Assembly: GCF_009728145.1 (NCBI RefSeq)
Contig: NZ_WOCA01000006.1
Span: 1 to 64,000, forward strand
From: Ornithinibacillus caprae
Lineage (GTDB): Bacteria; Bacillota; Bacilli; Bacillales; Amphibacillaceae
Direction: 5' to 3'
Length of the DNA: 64,000 bases
The translations under genes were made by a program, and so were the position numbers. Below the pieces are notes generated by a model. That model did not search any database. It was not told where the DNA came from and saw only the letters and a program-made list of their open reading frames with translations. This document shows positions 16,296-24,530 of the stretch, piece after piece. The stretch's first letter is position 1; the number at the start of each line of letters is the position of its first letter.

Positions 16296-16312
16296 ATTCA
16301 ACAAAGTTGAAT
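16296..16312. promoter_or_regulatory. Possible operator upstream of the HMG-CoA lyase gene
   Basis: ATTCAAC-AAA-GTTGAAT is a perfect 7-bp palindrome about 140 bases upstream of the lyase start. No regulator is assigned. Confidence 0.35.
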
Positions 16313-16454
16313 GAAACGAAACTTAATTGAATATATATGAATTAGATCTATGATGAAAAACCGATTTTGTATAGCTGGAATAGGATATAGGGAAGATGGA
16401 ATTATCAGGTTATGAAAGCGCATTCATTTAGTGAAATGAAATGGAGGGGTGGAA

Positions 16455-17360
16455 ATGAAACGTTGGCCAGAGGTTGTACAGATTAAGGAAGTCGGACCTA
16501 GAGATGGGTTGCAAAATGAAAAAAATCGTGTGTCAACTGCAGATAAGGTTGCTTGGATTAACATGCTATCTGAATCTGGTGTGAAGGAAATTGAGTTTTC
16601 ATCATTTGTTCATCCAAAGTGGGTTCCTCAGTTATCTGATGCACATGAGGTTGGGAGAAGAATTAAAAGAAACCCAAAGGTTCGCTATTCTGCACTTGTC
16701 CCAAATAGGAAGGGACTAGAATTAGCACTTGGAGCAGGAATTGATGGAGCATCTGTATTTATGTCAGCTAGTGAGACACATAATCTGAAAAATATTAATA
16801 AATCTATAGACAACACGTATCCCGTTTTGGAAGAAGTGATTGGAGAAGCAAAAAAAGCGGGTAAACATGTAACAGGATATGTTTCTACCGTTTTTGATTG
16901 TCCATATGAGGGGAAAATTAGTCCAGAAGAAGTTATTCGTGTTTGCGACCAATTAATGGAGTTTGGGGTGGATGATTTATCACTTGGCGATACAATTGGC
17001 ACAGCAGTTCCATCACAAGTAGAAGCGTTACTGGAAGCTGTACTACGTAGGTATCCAAAAGAAAAGATAATTATGCATTTCCATGATACAAGAGGAATGG
17101 CAATCGCTAATATATTATCTTCTATGGAATATGGTATTACTCGTTTTGATAGTTCGATCGGAGGGTTAGGTGGTTGTCCATACGCACCTGGAGCTGCAGG
17201 AAATGTAGCAACAAATGATATTCTTTATTTATTACATGGGATGGGAATTGAAACCGGAATTGATGAAAAGAAAGTACAAGAAGCTGCATTTTTTATCCAG
17301 AATAAATTGGGAAAGTCTCTTCCTAGTAAGTCACTTGCGTATGCTGCGGCTCAACAATAA
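16455..17360 (+). CDS. Hydroxymethylglutaryl-CoA lyase
   Basis: The 301-residue TIM-barrel enzyme has the N-terminal KEVGPRDGLQNE motif (catalytic Arg and metal-binding Asp), SLGDTIGTA, the HFHDTRGMA metal site and the GGLGGCPYAPGAAGN signature with the active-site Cys. It splits HMG-CoA into acetyl-CoA and acetoacetate, the last step of leucine breakdown (B. subtilis YngG). The ATG at 16455 follows GGAGGGG. The gene is solitary here: no methylcrotonyl-CoA carboxylase genes are adjacent. Its acetoacetate product could feed the ketone-body operon at 37-42 kb. Confidence 0.9.
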   Translation: MKRWPEVVQIKEVGPRDGLQNEKNRVSTADKVAWINMLSESGVKEIEFSSFVHPKWVPQLSDAHEVGRRIKRNPKVRYSALVPNRKGLELALGAGIDGASVFMSASETHNLKNINKSIDNTYPVLEEVIGEAKKAGKHVTGYVSTVFDCPYEGKISPEEVIRVCDQLMEFGVDDLSLGDTIGTAVPSQVEALLEAVLRRYPKEKIIMHFHDTRGMAIANILSSMEYGITRFDSSIGGLGGCPYAPGAAGNVATNDILYLLHGMGIETGIDEKKVQEAAFFIQNKLGKSLPSKSLAYAAAQQ

Positions 17361-17361
17361 A

Positions 17362-17412
17362 ATAATTCTTCAATCAGTGTGGGTTTTACTGCCAATAATA
17401 CACAGTATAAGA
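17362..17412. repeat. Short copy of the AAAGTGAAtCTTcAAT palindromic repeat
   Basis: The segment contains ATTCTTCAATCAGTG, then TTTTACTGCC, then TATAAGAAAG. These match both ends of the complement of the 50.9-kb element with the middle deleted, as in the 8.2-kb copy. It starts right after the lyase stop codon. Confidence 0.4.
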
Positions 17413-17530
17413 AAGCAGTTAAAAAAGTCATCCAAAAATACGTAAAGTGGATGGCTTTTAATCGTTATGAATCTTTTTCTTTAGACGATTCGTATGAACT
17501 ATTATACTCAAGTTTAAAGGAGAATGTAGA

Positions 17531-17776
17531 ATGGCTAAATTTATTATCCTTTCCATTTTCATTATTTATTTAATCATATTAGTCCCACTTCAATATCATA
17601 ATTTAGTAGCGACAAAGAAAGAGTTACGAGAATCAGGTAAACGTCATAATGATCACAATGAAGATGTGAGCTTTGAGCAACAACAGCTACAATATAATTT
17701 ACAAGGTAATCTCTTTAATCTTCCTGCGACACTAGTTGCGATGTTGATCTATAGGGTTCGCCATGGTGAGTGGTAG
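17531..17776 (+). CDS. Small membrane protein, DUF3949-like
   Basis: The 81-residue product has an N-terminal transmembrane helix (about 3-22, KFIILSIFIIYLIIL), a charged central stretch and a second hydrophobic segment (about 62-74) after YNLQGNLFNLPA. This arrangement resembles DUF3949 proteins from Bacillus, recalled from memory. AAAGGAG precedes the ATG. Function is unknown. It lies between the lyase gene and the PTS operon promoter and seems monocistronic. Confidence 0.6.
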   Translation: MAKFIILSIFIIYLIILVPLQYHNLVATKKELRESGKRHNDHNEDVSFEQQQLQYNLQGNLFNLPATLVAMLIYRVRHGEW

Positions 17777-17783
17777 AATTACT

Positions 17784-17797
17784 AGGAAGCGTTTACA
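17784..17797 (+). promoter_or_regulatory. Probable cre site (CcpA) upstream of the PTS operon
   Basis: AGGAAGCGTTTACA agrees with the cre consensus TGWAANCGNTNWCA at 12 of 14 positions and lies just upstream of the -35 box. This placement suggests CcpA control. Confidence 0.5.
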
Positions 17798-17806
17798 CAA
17801 AATGTG

Positions 17807-17835
17807 TTGATTTTTAAATAGGAAAATGGTACGAT
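17807..17835 (+). promoter_or_regulatory. SigA-type promoter of the PTS operon
   Basis: TTGATT, 17-base spacer, TACGAT. Transcription would start near 17842, just before the RAT/terminator. Confidence 0.6.
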
Positions 17836-17858
17836 CATTATACAAATTAATTATCGAT

Positions 17859-17942
17859 CACATGTTACTGACACGATCAGGCATGGTGGTACTTTTAAGG
17901 AGACGTTTCAGACCCTCTTTATGTGCCCCCATGCCTTTTTTT
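17859..17942 (+). promoter_or_regulatory. GlcT-type RAT antiterminator overlapping a terminator
   Basis: CATGTTACTGACACGATCAG is nearly the same as the ribonucleic antiterminator upstream of B. subtilis ptsG, as I recall it. It overlaps the left arm of a terminator (GGCATGG at 17880-17886 pairing with CCATGCC at 17929-17935, then a T-run). Binding of the antiterminator protein GlcT would block the terminator. The GlcT gene is second in the operon it would control. Confidence 0.85.
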
Positions 17943-18068
17943 GGTATAGTTATATTGCTGTTTTAGTACTTTTGGTGGGTAAATAATTCAAAGGTTAGTA
18001 AAATAATAATTCCGCCCTTTTTTTACATACTAGAAATAACAGTAATGAACAGGAAAGGAGATTGTCAT

Positions 18069-18560
18069 ATGTTTAAAGGTTTATTTAAGAAATCTAAATC
18101 AACATCTAATTCGATAATTGCACCAATTGATGGTGAAATCGTTGCACTGGAAGAGGTTCCAGATCCCGTATTTAGTCAGAAAATGATGGGGGACGGGGTA
18201 GCGATTAAACCGACTAGTGGAAAAATAGTTGCTCCAGTAGATGGCGAGGTTGTACAAGTGGCTCCAACTAAACATGCTATTGGTATACGAGCGGAGGATG
18301 GTACAGAAATTTTAATCCATGTCGGTCTAGAAACCGTTTCATTAAATGGAGAAGGATTTACTGTGGATGTTAATACGGGTGATCAAGTTTCTGTTGGACA
18401 ACCTATGTTGACGGTTAACTTAGAGTATGTAAAAGAGAATGCCAAAGATATTATAACTCCTATAGTTATTACAAATAGTAATAACAGCGATAAGGAGTAT
18501 ACAGTTACCGATCAGAAGGATAGTAAAGCTGGCGAAACCATATTGATGACTTACGAATAA
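18069..18560 (+). CDS. crr: PTS glucose-type EIIA (Crr-like)
   Basis: The 163-residue protein has the IIA-Glc beta-sandwich with VFSQKMMGDGVAIKP and the phosphorylated His in EILIHVGLETVSLNG, preceded by the second site His in APTKHAIGIR. The ATG at 18069 follows GAAAGGAG. It receives phosphate from HPr and passes it to the IIB domain of the IICB protein encoded two genes downstream. In B. subtilis, IIA-Glc is fused to PtsG; here it stands alone as the first gene of the operon behind the RAT. Confidence 0.88.
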   Translation: MFKGLFKKSKSTSNSIIAPIDGEIVALEEVPDPVFSQKMMGDGVAIKPTSGKIVAPVDGEVVQVAPTKHAIGIRAEDGTEILIHVGLETVSLNGEGFTVDVNTGDQVSVGQPMLTVNLEYVKENAKDIITPIVITNSNNSDKEYTVTDQKDSKAGETILMTYE

Positions 18561-18604
18561 TAAGCTTCTTGGAATATGGTTTCTATAAGGATGTGTGGTT
18601 TCGG

Positions 18605-19423
18605 GTGAGGATCAAAAAAATATTAAATAATAACGCTGTTATCATATTTGATGATGAACAGGAAAAAATAGCTATAGGTGCTGGGGTAGCTTATAACAAA
18701 CGAAAAAACGACATTGTAAATCCAGACAAAATTGAGAAATTATTTGTCCTAAAGGAAAACGAAAAGCTACAACAGCTATTACTACGAATACCTGAAGACC
18801 ATTTCATTCTTTCCGAAGAAATCATTTCTTATGCAGAACAACAGTTACATACGAAATTAAATGATCATATTTCACTCGCGTTAACAGATCATCTTTCGTT
18901 TGCGATTGAAAGAGAAAGTCAAGGTATTCATTTAAAGAATAAACTCTTGCAGGAAATTAAAATTTTATATAAGAAAGAATTTGAAATTGGTCTTTGGGCA
19001 ATACGGCATATTAACGAGAAGCTGGGGATTGAGATGCCTGTTGATGAAGCTGCCTTTATAGCACTTCATATTCATACAATGAAAATTCAAGGAGGTGATT
19101 TGCACGAGACAGTAAGGCAAACGGCAATTTTGAGAGACATGGTGGACACAATACAAGACTACTTAAAGATCTCTATAAATGAAGAGGACTTGTCTTATGA
19201 ACGTTTAATTACGCATCTTCGTTTTGCGTTAACTCGAGCGCATCATTATGAGGCGCACACGATGGATGAAGAAATGTTAAACATGATTAAGCATAAGTTT
19301 GAGCTTTCGTATCGCTGTGCAATGGAAGTAAGAAAAGAGCTGTCTTCATTACATGGTATTGATTTACCAGAAGAAGAACTTGGCTATATTACACTTCACA
19401 TTGAAAGATTAAGGAAATATTGA
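18605..19423 (+). CDS. glcT: BglG-family transcription antiterminator (GlcT-type)
   Basis: The 272-residue product has an N-terminal RNA-binding CAT domain (1-55; KKILNNNAVIIF) and two PTS regulation domains. PRD1 (about 60-165) has His in LTDHLSFAIER and ALHIHTM. PRD2 (about 170-272) has His in LITHLRFAL and ITLHIERL. The family starts at this KKxLNNN motif, so I take GTG 18605 as the start; its ribosome site (AAGGATG) is weak. The upstream RAT resembles the GlcT target more than LicT or SacT targets. Phosphorylation by the PTS would inactivate it when sugar is absent. Confidence 0.82.
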   Translation: MRIKKILNNNAVIIFDDEQEKIAIGAGVAYNKRKNDIVNPDKIEKLFVLKENEKLQQLLLRIPEDHFILSEEIISYAEQQLHTKLNDHISLALTDHLSFAIERESQGIHLKNKLLQEIKILYKKEFEIGLWAIRHINEKLGIEMPVDEAAFIALHIHTMKIQGGDLHETVRQTAILRDMVDTIQDYLKISINEEDLSYERLITHLRFALTRAHHYEAHTMDEEMLNMIKHKFELSYRCAMEVRKELSSLHGIDLPEEELGYITLHIERLRKY

Positions 19424-19556
19424 GGTAGTGCAATTTTTGATTTTATATTGGTAGCAAAATCGAACAGGAACGAAATGAGTAAAGAGTAGTGATTGTGTAA
19501 AACTATGACATTCAAGTTGCTATTTCTAATAAAAATTTTGATAGGAGGAATTTATA

Positions 19557-21008
19557 ATGATGAAGTATTTACAACGTCTAGGTCGCTCATTAATGCTTCC
19601 GGTTGCAGTATTACCTGCAGCTGCGATTTTAATGGGTATTGGATACTGGATTGATCCTAATGGCTGGGGAGAAGGAAATATAATTGCGGCTTTCCTTATA
19701 ACAGCAGGGAAATCCATTATTGATAATATACCAATTCTATTTGCTGTCGGTGTAGCGCTAGGAATGGCTAAAGAAAGAGATGGATCTGCAGCGCTAAGTG
19801 GTTTAGTAGGTTTCCTAGTTGTAACCACAGTGTTATCAACGGATTCTGTTGCAATGTTCCAAGGTGTTGAGGCAGAAAGTGTAAACGCAGCATTCGGCAA
19901 TATTGGTAATGCATTTATTGGTATTTTATCAGGTATTGTTGCTGCAAATATGTTTAACCGCTTCAGTAATGTACAACTACCTGATGCTCTAGCTTTCTTT
20001 AGTGGAAAACGACTTGTTCCTATTATGACAGCAGTTTCGATGCTAGTTGCTTCAGCAATTCTATACTTTGTATGGCCGTTTGTATATAGTGGTTTAGTTT
20101 CATTTGCTGAAGGAATTAGTACACTTGGAGCAGCTGGTGCCGGGTTATATGGTTTCTTTAACCGTTTACTAATCCCGACTGGATTACACCATGCCTTGAA
20201 CTCTGTATTCTGGTTTGATGTTGCAGGTATTAATGATATCGGTAACTTCTGGTCAGGTGAAGGTGAAAAAGGTGTGACTGGAATGTATCAAGCTGGATTC
20301 TTCCCAATTATGATGTTTGGTCTTCCGGCGGCAGCACTTGCAATGTATCATACAGCAAAAACAAAGCGTAAAAAACAAGCTGCATCTCTTTTACTTGCAG
20401 CGTCATTTGCAGCATTCTTTACTGGAGTAACGGAACCACTTGAATTCTCATTCATGTTCTTAGCTCCAGCACTTTATGTGGTACATGCTGCTTTAACAGG
20501 TATTTCTTTATTCATTGCAGCAACATTCCAATGGACAGCAGGATTTGGCTTTAGCGCAGGATTTGTAGACTTTTTCTTAAGCTCAAGACTACCACTAGCG
20601 AATCAGCCATGGATGTTGCTTGTACAAGGTTTAGCATTTGCGGTTATTTACTACTTCTTATTCCGTTTCTTAATTGTGAAATTCAATTTAAAAACACCAG
20701 GTCGTGAAGATGAAGATGTAGTAGAAGAGACAACAGGTGATACTCCGGAAGACCGAAAAGCAAAATTTGCTACGATGGCAGAACAAATTTACGAAGGTTT
20801 AGGTGGAGACGAAAACGTAACATCGGTAGATAACTGTGTTACTCGCCTACGTCTAGAAGTAAAGGATATGGATAAGGTAGATCAAGATAAGATTAAAGCT
20901 ACAGGTGTACCTGGAATTAACGTTATCGATAAGCATAATATCCAAGTTGTAGTTGGAACTAACGTACAATTCGTGGCAGATGAAGTAGCTAAAATTAGAA
21001 ATAAGTAA
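19557..21008 (+). CDS. nagP: PTS IICB permease, N-acetylglucosamine/glucose type
   Basis: The 483-residue protein has a IIC membrane domain (about 1-370), starting with LMLPVAVLPAAAILMGIGYW and containing TGVTEPLEFSFMFLAP. An acidic linker joins it to a IIB domain (about 400-483) with the phosphocysteine in DNCVTRLRL. The IIC sequence looks closer to NagP/NagE than to PtsG, but glucose cannot be excluded, especially as GlcT sits in the operon. It lacks its own IIA, which crr supplies. AGGAGGAATTTATA precedes the start. The 133-base gap after glcT holds no second RAT. Confidence 0.82.
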   Translation: MMKYLQRLGRSLMLPVAVLPAAAILMGIGYWIDPNGWGEGNIIAAFLITAGKSIIDNIPILFAVGVALGMAKERDGSAALSGLVGFLVVTTVLSTDSVAMFQGVEAESVNAAFGNIGNAFIGILSGIVAANMFNRFSNVQLPDALAFFSGKRLVPIMTAVSMLVASAILYFVWPFVYSGLVSFAEGISTLGAAGAGLYGFFNRLLIPTGLHHALNSVFWFDVAGINDIGNFWSGEGEKGVTGMYQAGFFPIMMFGLPAAALAMYHTAKTKRKKQAASLLLAASFAAFFTGVTEPLEFSFMFLAPALYVVHAALTGISLFIAATFQWTAGFGFSAGFVDFFLSSRLPLANQPWMLLVQGLAFAVIYYFLFRFLIVKFNLKTPGREDEDVVEETTGDTPEDRKAKFATMAEQIYEGLGGDENVTSVDNCVTRLRLEVKDMDKVDQDKIKATGVPGINVIDKHNIQVVVGTNVQFVADEVAKIRNK

Positions 21009-21024
21009 GACTTAACATAAGATA

Positions 21025-21055
21025 AAGCGAACAGCGTCATAAATGCTGTTCGCTT
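21025..21055. terminator. Bidirectional terminator
   Basis: AAGCGAACAGC and GCTGTTCGCTT pair around a 9-base loop, followed by TTATTTT, between the PTS operon and the converging sspH gene. Confidence 0.85.
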
Positions 21056-21063
21056 TATTTTGG

Positions 21064-21270
21064 TTATATATGCTGTTTTGTTCCTGCGTTAACTAAACTC
21101 GTAATTTCTACATCAAATTGGCTGTGTAAATTATCAAGTGGAAAGACACGTGCTTTTTCTTGCAACTCATCAATTTCCTGAATGTATACAGGCTTTCCGT
21201 TATAAATGACTGGTATCAACTCCGTCGATTGAGCGATACGTATAGCCATCTGTTTATTCAAAGGATCCAT
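21064..21270 (-). CDS. sspH: Small acid-soluble spore protein, H type (third copy)
   Basis: The 68-residue product contains VIYNGKPVYIQEIDELQ and KARVFPLDNLH, the core SspH motifs, and is closer in those blocks to the copy at 1636-1824. It has a slightly longer N-terminus (MDPLNKQMAIRIAQSTEL). GAAGGGGGG precedes the ATG. It stands alone between two operons. Confidence 0.85.
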   Translation of the reverse strand: MDPLNKQMAIRIAQSTELIPVIYNGKPVYIQEIDELQEKARVFPLDNLHSQFDVEITSLVNAGTKQHI

Positions 21271-21363
21271 GAATAACCCCCCTTCTAAAATAAGCCCTTC
21301 CCAAGGACACCAAACACCCTGGAAAATTTTAAATTAGCATCCCCAATAAATACCAAAATATAC

Positions 21364-21410
21364 CTAGTGCCTGTCACTTGTAGTTTTTTGTCGAATAATG
21401 TCGAAAATAG
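21364..21410. repeat. GTGACAGGCAC-type REP-like element (copy 1)
   Basis: AGTGCCTGTCAC is followed by TTTTTTGTCGAATAATGTCGA. Copies 2 and 3 lie at 27911 and 29752. It is the only recognisable structure, apart from a promoter, in the 323-base gap between sspH and the sigma-factor gene. Confidence 0.6.
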
Positions 21411-21475
21411 GGACGCTCCTTTATAAGTGTTTGAAAATTTTAAAATCAATCATAAAAATTATGGTAGAATGAATA

Positions 21476-21504
21476 TTGAAAAAATAATCGGTTGAAGTTA
21501 TACA
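21476..21504 (+). promoter_or_regulatory. SigA-type promoter of the sigma-factor operon
   Basis: TTGAAA, a 17-base spacer and TATACA lie about 90 bases before the start codon. Confidence 0.55.
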
Positions 21505-21593
21505 AAAGATAAAAATAATTTCTTAATTTAATGATAGGTTTTAGAAAGTTATGGCATCTATAGTTTAAGGAGGGGGAGGGAGGTATTGGTTAA

Positions 21594-22316
21594 ATGCATA
21601 TGACTGAACAAAAAAGAGAGAATGAAGAATTAGTGGAGCGGGCAAGAGGCGGTGACCAAGAAGCATTTAGTGATTTAGTAAGAATGCATCGTGCTAAGGC
21701 GCTTGGATGGGCGAACTCCATTACAAAAGACTCATTCTTGGCGGAGGATATAGTGCAAGATGCTTTGATCCGTGCTTTTCTGAAACTTGGTACATTAATG
21801 GATACGAATAAATTTATCCCATGGTTACGTCAAATTGTACGAAACCAAGCATATATGAAGCTACGTAGAGGCGGGCAATATGGAAAAGAAATGCCAATTT
21901 GCGGCTTTGCTTTAGACCATCAATTTGATCAGGGTCAAGAATTCCAAATGGACTGGGGAAACGTTGACCGGATTTTATTTTTTCTATCATATTCAGCAAA
22001 AGAAAAGTCGGAGCACAGTGATCCGAGTGCACATGTGATGAGGCTAGAGGTGTTACAAGGTATTCACTCCCTATTGCATTGCTTGAGTAAGAGGGAGCGA
22101 GCTATATTTGAGGCGCATTTTTTTGGTGAAATACCTCCTTCTGAAATTGCGGCATTATTTGGAATGAACAAATCCAATGTATATAATACACTTTCACGAT
22201 CTAGAGCAAAGGTTCAGAAAGAACGCATTCGGGTATCCATCCGTGATTATGTCCGTAGTCGTTCTGAACAGGGACTGCCTAAACGCAAGATTCTTAAAAC
22301 CCCTCCAAAATTGTAA
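21594..22316 (+). CDS. ECF-like sigma-70 family sigma factor
   Basis: The 240-residue product has sigma region 2 (about 20-90; AFSDLVRMHRAKALGWA, AEDIVQDALIRAF, FIPWLRQIVRNQA) and region 4 (about 155-215; LSKRERAIFEAHFFGEIPPSEIA then a helix-turn-helix). These are joined by a linker of about 55 residues, longer than in most ECF factors. No anti-sigma factor follows. Instead a BtrH-like gene starts 17 bases downstream, then VOC and GyrI-like genes. A factor directed by ligand-binding neighbours rather than a membrane anti-sigma is possible, but this is inference. The G-rich leader has a GGAGGGAGG ribosome site. Confidence 0.8.
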   Translation: MHMTEQKRENEELVERARGGDQEAFSDLVRMHRAKALGWANSITKDSFLAEDIVQDALIRAFLKLGTLMDTNKFIPWLRQIVRNQAYMKLRRGGQYGKEMPICGFALDHQFDQGQEFQMDWGNVDRILFFLSYSAKEKSEHSDPSAHVMRLEVLQGIHSLLHCLSKRERAIFEAHFFGEIPPSEIAALFGMNKSNVYNTLSRSRAKVQKERIRVSIRDYVRSRSEQGLPKRKILKTPPKL

Positions 22317-22333
22317 TTGAAGGAGAATACTAA

Positions 22334-23335
22334 ATGGTAAAAGCTAAAGAAAAAGATTGGTCAACTACGTGGACATCAGCTGCTGGAGCTATACATGGTG
22401 CCATAAGTTATCACGAAGATAACGAATTATCTCTAATTGATGTTATGGGGCTTACTGGTCATGCTTTTCGAATAAATATTGACCCAATTGAAGTGAATGT
22501 TGCGGGACCAACATCTTTTCCAGGTGGATATATTTTACGTAGAAATTTATGTAATCTAGGTTATATTAGCTGTCTGGCTGATTCAGAAACTCCAGTGTTA
22601 CCTGAAAGATTGGCAAAGACAATAGCACTTATCCAGGATTCTGTTGATCGTGGCTTTCCTGCAATTTGTTTTGATCTGTTTATCCCAGAATTTGGTTTAA
22701 TTTACGGGTATGACGATGAAAAACAGGAATTTTACGCAAAAGATAGTTCGCAAGAGGGTGTCGTTTCCTATGAGAAATTTGCTGACGTAAAAGGTGTATT
22801 GTTTGCGACAACCATTAGTGAAAAATTACCACATTCCAAATATGAAAAACTACGTATGGCGTTAGATATGATTGTTGATCATACTCGTGGTAATGAATGG
22901 AAGCATATTTTTAAAGATAAATATAAGATTGGTCTATCTGGCTATGATGCATGGATCCATGTTATGGAAAAGCGAAAAGCCGATCCTACGGGAAATGCGT
23001 TTAATGTTGCAGTTGTATCAGATGCTCGCGAATTCGCTACTAAATTTTTGCAGGAATTAACCCTAAAGTGGGATGGGGAGAATGTGGTGGAACGTAGTGT
23101 ACGAGAATTAGCTGGCGAAGCAGCTAATCATTATGCGGAAGTAGCTAAATCACTAGTAGAAATGCGGACATTATTTCCATTTCCTCAGGGTGGAAACGCA
23201 CAAGATTCAGGAATAGCTGATCAGGCCATTCGTCTTTTAAGACGTGCTCAGGAAGCAGAAGAACAAGGAGTGAAGCTTTTAGAAAGATTGCTCCATTTTA
23301 TGAAAGCATATCATTCGGAAAAATGGATTTATTGA
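22334..23335 (+). CDS. BtrH N-terminal-like protein
   Basis: The 333-residue soluble protein has an N-terminal half reminiscent of BtrH_N/C39-peptidase-like proteins, with SYHEDNELSLIDVMGLTGHAF and then FDLFIPEFGLIYGYDDEKQ. Its C-terminal half is helical. BtrH is an acyl-transfer enzyme of butirosin synthesis. A Cys near residue 80 (YISCLADSE) may or may not be catalytic. AAGGAG precedes the ATG, 17 bases after the sigma-factor gene, so the two form an operon. The family call is from memory and tentative; the substrate is unknown. Confidence 0.55.
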   Translation: MVKAKEKDWSTTWTSAAGAIHGAISYHEDNELSLIDVMGLTGHAFRINIDPIEVNVAGPTSFPGGYILRRNLCNLGYISCLADSETPVLPERLAKTIALIQDSVDRGFPAICFDLFIPEFGLIYGYDDEKQEFYAKDSSQEGVVSYEKFADVKGVLFATTISEKLPHSKYEKLRMALDMIVDHTRGNEWKHIFKDKYKIGLSGYDAWIHVMEKRKADPTGNAFNVAVVSDAREFATKFLQELTLKWDGENVVERSVRELAGEAANHYAEVAKSLVEMRTLFPFPQGGNAQDSGIADQAIRLLRRAQEAEEQGVKLLERLLHFMKAYHSEKWIY

Positions 23336-23355
23336 TTTTGAAAGAGGAGATTAAC

Positions 23356-23602
23356 ATGACTCAAGCCAATAAAGTAAGCGTAACTGGCATTGCTTGTATC
23401 AATCTACCAGTCACAAATGTTACGGTATCGAAAGATTGGTATGTGAAAAATTTTGGTTGCCAAGTATTGCGAGATATGGAAAGAGGTAATGAATGGGCAA
23501 ATGAGATGTAATAGGTGATGTAATTCCGCATAAGTGTGGCGATCGTTTTCAAGTGTCGGATCCTGATGGTCATCGTGGACGATCATTAAATCTTAATTAT
23601 AA
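23356..23602 (+). pseudogene. Broken VOC (glyoxalase-like) gene
   Basis: AGAGGAG precedes an ATG at 23356. The first 52 codons read like a VOC domain start (VTGIACINLPVTNVTVSKDW) and stop at 23509-23511. A different frame immediately continues with the typical VOC end (HKCGDRFQVSDPDGHR). About 50 residues of the middle and the frame are lost, so this is a deletion-plus-frameshift relic. It lies between the BtrH-like gene and an intact VOC gene. Confidence 0.75.
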
Positions 23603-23613
23603 GAGGAGGGCTA

Positions 23614-24045
23614 ATGATGGGAAAGGTTCAACCTTTAACAAGGACACCATTATTAAAAAAGATTCATTGCAGTTATTTACCTGTGAAAAATTTACAGGAG
23701 TCAGCAGAATGGTATGAAAAGGTTTTAGGCTTAAAGCGACTTAAAGAAGATGGTTCTATCATGGTATTAGCAGAAGGACAATGGATATTTTTATTAGAGG
23801 CAAAAGATAATGTCACTTCAAATTTTTACACAGCTCAGTGGCAAGGAGAGAATTATGAGATGTTTTCTCTCACCTTTGAAGTAGATGATATCCAATTAAT
23901 TCATCAAACATTGGAAGAAAGCGGTGTAGAAATAGAGCCAATATTGGATGATGGATCATGTGGCTTAAAGTTTACGTTTAAAGATATCAATGGCAACAAA
24001 TTTCACGTTTGGCAGGACTCAACACGTAAAGATGGGGTAGTATAA
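23614..24045 (+). CDS. VOC-family protein (glyoxalase/bleomycin-resistance fold)
   Basis: The 143-residue protein has two beta-alpha-beta-beta-beta halves: LKKIHCSYLPVKNLQESAEWYEKVLG (about 14-40) and FEVDDIQLIHQTLEESGVE (about 88-107) with a terminal FKDINGNKFHVW. Metal ligands expected in glyoxalases are His21 and a C-terminal Glu or His; only partial support is visible, so it may bind rather than convert a ligand. GAGGAGGG precedes two adjacent ATGs (23614 and 23617). It is followed five bases later by a GyrI-like gene. Confidence 0.78.
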   Translation: MMGKVQPLTRTPLLKKIHCSYLPVKNLQESAEWYEKVLGLKRLKEDGSIMVLAEGQWIFLLEAKDNVTSNFYTAQWQGENYEMFSLTFEVDDIQLIHQTLEESGVEIEPILDDGSCGLKFTFKDINGNKFHVWQDSTRKDGVV

Positions 24046-24050
24046 ATAAA

Positions 24051-24530
24051 ATGAAAATCTCGACAGCATACAAAAACTTTCAAGTAGTTGGTATTAAATT
24101 TACGGGGCGTTTTAAAGAATATCCTAGCCTTATTCCTAAAGCAAATGCTAGCTTTAAAGAGAGGTATCAAGCATTTAAGGGTGAATCTGAATTCACAAGA
24201 GCAATTGTTTATGAACCAATGAAATCACAGGACCATGAGGTTGGATTCTTTTATATTGGCGCTTTGGTCGATGAGCCTGTTCAAAATCTTCCTGATGATA
24301 TGGAAAATATTTCGATGGAGGGCGATTATGTCTTTTTAAGGCATCCATTCGATGTCTCTAAAATGGGAGAATTTTATACAGCATTAGACAATTGGATGAT
24401 TGAAAATGGCAAGTCATTTACGGAAGACTTCTTAGTTGAATTGTATTATCCTAATGCAAATTCTGTAGAAGACTTAGAGGTATACATGCCTTATAAAAAA
24501 GAAGGAAATAGTTTAGCAGAGTATAAATAG
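24051..24530 (+). CDS. GyrI-like / AraC effector-binding domain protein (first of three)
   Basis: The 159-residue product is a stand-alone small-molecule-binding domain of the GyrI-like (SHS2) family: two repeats of strand-helix-strand, with NFQVVGIKFTGRF at the N-terminus, EVGFFYIGALVDE in the middle and DFLVELYYPN at the end. Relatives bind hydrophobic drugs or inhibit gyrase. The gene lies five bases after the VOC gene, so they are cotranscribed. Two further divergent copies follow at 24850 and 25369. Confidence 0.72.
   Translation: MKISTAYKNFQVVGIKFTGRFKEYPSLIPKANASFKERYQAFKGESEFTRAIVYEPMKSQDHEVGFFYIGALVDEPVQNLPDDMENISMEGDYVFLRHPFDVSKMGEFYTALDNWMIENGKSFTEDFLVELYYPNANSVEDLEVYMPYKKEGNSLAEYK

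Noticed and set aside
17379-17573. A 64-codon frame between the HMG-CoA lyase and DUF3949-like genes
   Set aside because: It begins in a repeat copy, has no ribosome site and overlaps the start of the next gene, which does have one. A short real gene cannot be fully excluded.
23512-23602. Frameshift in the VOC gene as programmed recoding
   Set aside because: No slippery sequence is seen at the junction and about 50 residues of the domain are absent, so simple decay explains it better.
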